NCBI GenBank assembly: GCA_964590225.1
Contig: CAZPWS010000004.1
Location: forward strand, 1-64,000
Reading direction: 5' to 3'
DNA length: 64,000 nt
Origin: JAEUSG01 sp964590225
GTDB lineage: Bacteria; Fibrobacterota; OXYB2-FULL-49-7; JAEUSG01
Below, one piece after another: positions 60,696 to 64,000 of this stretch. Below the pieces are notes generated by a model, which saw only the letters and a list, made by a program, of their open reading frames with translations, did not search any database and was not told the origin of the DNA. Each line of letters opens with the position of its first letter. Position 1 is the stretch's first letter. The position numbers and the translations under genes were made by a program.

Positions 60696-61064
60696 CGTTT
60701 CCTTCATGTAGTACCAATAATTGTTGCAGTGTTTACATTGTATTTAGGCGCAAAGCCGAAACCCGTATCTGTGGAGTCTGGCAAATTAACAGTAACCGGA
60801 ACAATTTTCCCAAGCTCAATTAACAGAGATGGCCATCCGACCTCATTTTTTCTTTCCGTAGTTCCACCATCAGCTCCCGACTCCACTATCGAATACGAAA
60901 TTATTTCATCCGACAATAAAAACGAAAACCTTGTCAGGTTAATTTACCAAACAATAGAGGCTAATTGCCATGTATCAATTGGCAAAAATGGAAAACTATC
61001 TTTGTCTATCCTATCGTTCAAAGTACTGGAAAACAGACCTGAAGACATCGAAGAAGAATTTTAG
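60696..61064 (+). CDS. Small exported protein, unknown
   Basis: ATG 60696 (MRFLHVVPIIVAVFTLYLG) gives a signal peptide; 122 residues. The mature part (KLTVTGTIFPSSINRDGHP, LVRLIYQTIEANCHVSI, LSLSILSF) is polar and looks like a small beta-rich exported protein. No family recognised. It lies 8 bases before uvrA, possibly in the same transcript, and 28 bases from the divergent radical SAM gene. Confidence 0.6.
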   Translation, partial: RFLHVVPIIVAVFTLYLGAKPKPVSVESGKLTVTGTIFPSSINRDGHPTSFFLSVVPPSAPDSTIEYEIISSDNKNENLVRLIYQTIEANCHVSIGKNGKLSLSILSFKVLENRPEDIEEEF

Positions 61065-61072
61065 GTTTTGAA

Positions 61073-63907
61073 ATGGCAATTAACGAAATTGTCATAAAGG
61101 GTGCTCGCGAACACAACCTTCGTAATATTACGGTACGAATTCCGCGGGATAAATTAACAGTAATCACGGGCTTGTCCGGCTCTGGTAAATCCTCCCTCGC
61201 ATTCGACACAATTTACGCGGAAGGGCAGCGGCGCTTTGTTGAATCGCTTTCCTCTTATGCACGCCAATTCCTCGGTTTAATGGAAAAGCCCGATGTCGAT
61301 TCAATTGAAGGCCTTTCCCCTGCAATTTCTATTGAACAAAAGACTACACATAAAAATCCCCGTTCCACTGTTGGCACAGTAACAGAAATCTACGATTATT
61401 TCCGGCTTCTTTTTGCTCGAATTGGCAAACCACACTGCCACACTTGCGGTCGCCCTATGCAAAAACAGACTATTCAGGAAATTGTAGATACTGTCCTTGC
61501 TTCACCAACAGGAACAAAAATCCAGGTATTATCCCCTGTAATTCGCGGACGCAAAGGTGAATACCGTGAGCTATTACAAAAAATTGCTAAAGATGGTTTT
61601 ATACGGGCAAGAATCGACGGCGATATGCGGGAGCTTAACGACGATAAATTCCCGATGGACAAAAGCAAAAAACATTCTATAGAAATTATTGTTGACAGAC
61701 TAATCACTTCACCAACAATAAAACAGCGCCTTACAGACTCTGTGCAAACCGCTCTTAAATATGGAAACGGACTTGTTATCATCGATTACCAAAATGGTAA
61801 GGAGGAGCTTTTTTCGGAACTTATGAGCTGTCCCGACTGCAATGTTAGTTACAGCGAAATATCTCCACGACTTTTTTCGTTCAACACCCCATACGGCGCT
61901 TGTCCTGATTGTGATGGACTTGGCCATAAAATGGAAATAGACCCTGAACTTGTTGTTCCAGATCCATCCAAAAGCATTGCGGACGGTGCAATAAGAGCGT
62001 GGGGTATTCCATCAGGTTCATACTACGGCCAACTGTTTAGTGCAGTTGCCAAACTTGTAAAAGTTTCTCTCGACACTCCATGGCAAACGCTTACCAAAAA
62101 GCAGCAGGAAGCTTTTCTGTATGGTACGCGCGAAAAAGTATTTATTAAATGGGAAAGCGAACACGGCAAGGCAGAATCCAACCGTTCTTTTGAAGGTGTA
62201 ATTCCAAATCTTAAGAGGCGTTATACACAAAGCCAATCTGCCGCTATAAGAGAGTGGATAGAAGGCTTTATGAGCAACAAACCGTGCGATTCCTGTAAAG
62301 GCACCCGATTGAAACCGGAAGCGTTAAGTTTTAAAATCAGTACAGTTAATATTGCACAACTGTCTTCTATGGATATTAAGGCGTGTCTTGAGTTTATAAG
62401 CAAACTTAAACTCGATAATACCGATACAAAAATATCTGCACAGATTTTAAAGGAGATCAAAGAACGGCTTTCGTTTCTTGTAAATGTAGGGGTTGATTAC
62501 CTCAATCTAAACCGCGCATCAGGTACACTTTCCGGCGGTGAATCTCAAAGAATCAGACTCGCTACACAAATTGGCTCGCAGCTCATGGGAGTATTGTATA
62601 TACTCGATGAGCCAAGCATAGGGCTTCATCAGCGCGATAACCGGAAACTGATCGACTCGCTTGTCAAATTGCGGAACATTGGAAACACAATTATTGTGGT
62701 GGAACACGATCGGGAAACCATGGAAACAGCCGACCATATCATTGATATAGGGCCTGGAGCTGGTAAGAATGGAGGACTTGTAGTTGCTGAGGGAACGCCA
62801 ACGGAAATAACCGCGGTAAAAGAGTCGATAACTGGCCAATACCTCTCTAACAATAAGCAAATTGAACTTCCCTCTTTCCGCCGAAAAGGAAACGGAAACT
62901 TCATTTCGCTCACTGGCGCGAATGGCAACAATCTAAAAAATATCGATGTCCGTTTTCCCCTTGGCAGCCTCATTTGTGTAACCGGAGTCTCTGGCTCTGG
63001 GAAAAGTACGCTTGTGAACCACACGCTTTCCAGAATACTTGCCCGCCATTACTATAATTCCAAAGAACAGCCGATGAGCTATTCGTCAATATCCGGACTT
63101 AAACATATAGACAAAGTAATTGTCATTGACCAAGCTCCCATCGGCAGAACCCCTCGTTCCAACCCGGCAACCTATACCAAGCTTTTCGACTCCGTTCGCC
63201 AACTTTTTGCCGAATTACCGGAATCTAAACTTCGTAACTACTCGCAGGGGCGATACAGTTTTAATGTTAAAGGTGGTAGATGCGAAGCTTGCGAAGGTGA
63301 CGGTATTATACGAATCGAAATGCACTTTCTCCCCGATGTATTTGTCACATGTGAAGCATGCAAGGGCAAGCGTTACAACAGAGAAACTCTGGAAATACTC
63401 TTTAAGGGTAAATCAATAGCCGATGTTCTTGAAATGACCGTTACGGAAGCCCTTGGATTCTTCGCCAATTTCCCGCATATCCGTTCCAAGCTCGAAACAC
63501 TTAACGAGGTAGGGCTCGGATATATCCATCTTGGCCAACAAGCTACTACCCTCTCTGGTGGCGAAGCACAGCGTATTAAACTTTCTACCGAGTTATCAAA
63601 ACGGGCTACTGGCAGAACACTTTATATTCTAGACGAACCAACCACCGGACTCCATTTTGAGGATGTTCGCATGCTTCTTTCAGTTCTTCAGAGCCTTGTT
63701 GACAAAGGAAACACAGTTGTTGTTATTGAGCACAATCTTGATGTAATAAAATGCGCAGATCATTTAATCGACATGGGACCAGAAGGGGGAAATGGTGGCG
63801 GTATGGTTGTTGCGCAGGGGACGCCAGAAGAAGTCGCAACTATTAAAGCATCGCACACAGGCTATTTTTTAAAAGGCCTTGTAAATATTCCTATACACAG
63901 GCAATAG
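61073..63907 (+). CDS. uvrA: Excinuclease ABC subunit A
   Basis: Damage-recognition ATPase of nucleotide excision repair. The 944-residue protein has two ABC modules: Walker A GLSGSGKSS (33-41) and GVSGSGKSTL (second half), two signatures (LSGGESQRIRLA and LSGGEAQRIKLS), Walker B LYILDEP twice, and zinc motifs CHTCGRP, CPDCNVSY/CPDCDG and CEACEGDG to CEACKGKR. Full length for UvrA. The last 17 bases overlap the convergent gene 63891-64000. Confidence 0.97.
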   Translation: MAINEIVIKGAREHNLRNITVRIPRDKLTVITGLSGSGKSSLAFDTIYAEGQRRFVESLSSYARQFLGLMEKPDVDSIEGLSPAISIEQKTTHKNPRSTVGTVTEIYDYFRLLFARIGKPHCHTCGRPMQKQTIQEIVDTVLASPTGTKIQVLSPVIRGRKGEYRELLQKIAKDGFIRARIDGDMRELNDDKFPMDKSKKHSIEIIVDRLITSPTIKQRLTDSVQTALKYGNGLVIIDYQNGKEELFSELMSCPDCNVSYSEISPRLFSFNTPYGACPDCDGLGHKMEIDPELVVPDPSKSIADGAIRAWGIPSGSYYGQLFSAVAKLVKVSLDTPWQTLTKKQQEAFLYGTREKVFIKWESEHGKAESNRSFEGVIPNLKRRYTQSQSAAIREWIEGFMSNKPCDSCKGTRLKPEALSFKISTVNIAQLSSMDIKACLEFISKLKLDNTDTKISAQILKEIKERLSFLVNVGVDYLNLNRASGTLSGGESQRIRLATQIGSQLMGVLYILDEPSIGLHQRDNRKLIDSLVKLRNIGNTIIVVEHDRETMETADHIIDIGPGAGKNGGLVVAEGTPTEITAVKESITGQYLSNNKQIELPSFRRKGNGNFISLTGANGNNLKNIDVRFPLGSLICVTGVSGSGKSTLVNHTLSRILARHYYNSKEQPMSYSSISGLKHIDKVIVIDQAPIGRTPRSNPATYTKLFDSVRQLFAELPESKLRNYSQGRYSFNVKGGRCEACEGDGIIRIEMHFLPDVFVTCEACKGKRYNRETLEILFKGKSIADVLEMTVTEALGFFANFPHIRSKLETLNEVGLGYIHLGQQATTLSGGEAQRIKLSTELSKRATGRTLYILDEPTTGLHFEDVRMLLSVLQSLVDKGNTVVVIEHNLDVIKCADHLIDMGPEGGNGGGMVVAQGTPEEVATIKASHTGYFLKGLVNIPIHRQ

Positions 63908-64000
63908 AAACACCGCGCATAATTATTTCATCCTGTAACGCAGCATTTACTTCAACGACAGTCTCTGTTTTTTTGCCATCTACAAGCTCAAGCTTGACAG
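63891..64000 (-). CDS. C-terminal end of an unidentified gene (partial)
   Basis: On the minus strand a frame runs from the window edge to TAG at 63891-63893; the last 36 residues read VKLELVDGKKTETVVEVNA, then ALQDEIIMRGVSIACV. The gene enters from the right and converges on uvrA, overlapping it by 17 bases. The DG...EV..L.D.I...G pattern recalls the C-termini of membrane-fusion (HlyD/RND adaptor) proteins, but this is too short to be sure. Confidence 0.5.
   Translation of the reverse strand, partial: VKLELVDGKKTETVVEVNAALQDEIIMRGVSIACV

Noticed and set aside
1..64000. CRISPR array, tRNA, rRNA, prophage or insertion sequence
   Set aside because: No regular direct repeats with spacers, no cloverleaf or ribosomal RNA signature, no transposase, integrase or phage structural gene seen.

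Overview
This window looks like a chromosomal segment of an anaerobic Gram-negative bacterium of the FCB group. The best guess is the Fibrobacterota (Chitinispirillia-like), but this is inference from gene content because no rRNA gene is present. Pointers are several secreted proteins with C-terminal type IX-secretion-like sorting domains (PNPxNPxT motifs), a class III glutamine synthetase, a class III (oxygen-sensitive) ribonucleotide reductase, NifU/NifS-type Fe-S assembly without nitrogenase genes, a TonB-dependent receptor, MlaEF lipid transport and LPP20/FlgT-like envelope proteins. Coding density is high and most genes sit in short operons. I saw no rRNA, tRNA, CRISPR array, insertion sequence or prophage.

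Bases 1-4015 (minus strand) hold the most unusual locus. A small ArsR-family repressor lies upstream of a DUF6132 peptide, a periplasmic thioredoxin-like protein with one cysteine, a CcdA-type membrane electron carrier, an ArsM-like methyltransferase with a four-cysteine tail, a previously unmarked 31-residue cysteine peptide with a strong ribosome-binding site, a radical SAM/SPASM protein shaped like a peptide maturase, and a cytoplasmic CPPC thioredoxin that runs off the window. A 12-bp near-palindrome occurs both before arsR and before the rest of the operon. I read this as a thiol- or metalloid-responsive candidate RiPP or peptide-modification system.

Bases 4066-16827 are mostly housekeeping: a PHP phosphoesterase, a Nif3-like protein, a hybrid histidine kinase, mnmE, a small basic protein, rpsA, cmk, a MarC protein, the remnant of a BrnT toxin with an intact CopG-type antitoxin, a WYL regulator and a DUF5610 protein. 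Bases 16805-27840 carry gatB, a secreted beta-helix protein, DUF4416, a three-gene BatA/VWA-DUF4159-VWA membrane module and glnN. A short sigma-54 activator lies next to glnN, with three copies of a shared ATACNATTTTGTAT motif around it.

Bases 29098-39888 (plus strand) hold a SUMF1-fold protein, nnr, dnaB, mlaE-mlaF, a methyltransferase, an M24 peptidase and a three-gene envelope operon (LPP20, TPR-SLH lipoprotein, FlgT-like). Bases 39891-47087 (minus) hold a CBM9-like secreted protein and a signalling operon: Ser/Thr kinase, TPR membrane protein, FHA-GAF sigma-54 activator and SUMF1-fold lipoprotein.

Bases 47179-56662 are one long operon under a clear sigma-70 promoter and a cobalamin riboswitch ending in an intrinsic terminator: nrdD, nrdG, dcd, a BtuB-like receptor, a beta-propeller lipoprotein resembling the logic of Bacteroides BtuG, then btuF-, btuD- and btuC-like genes. 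It should switch on corrinoid uptake and B12-independent deoxynucleotide synthesis together when B12 is scarce. The right end has nifU-nifS, an agmatinase, another radical SAM protein, a small exported protein, uvrA and the tail of a convergent gene.
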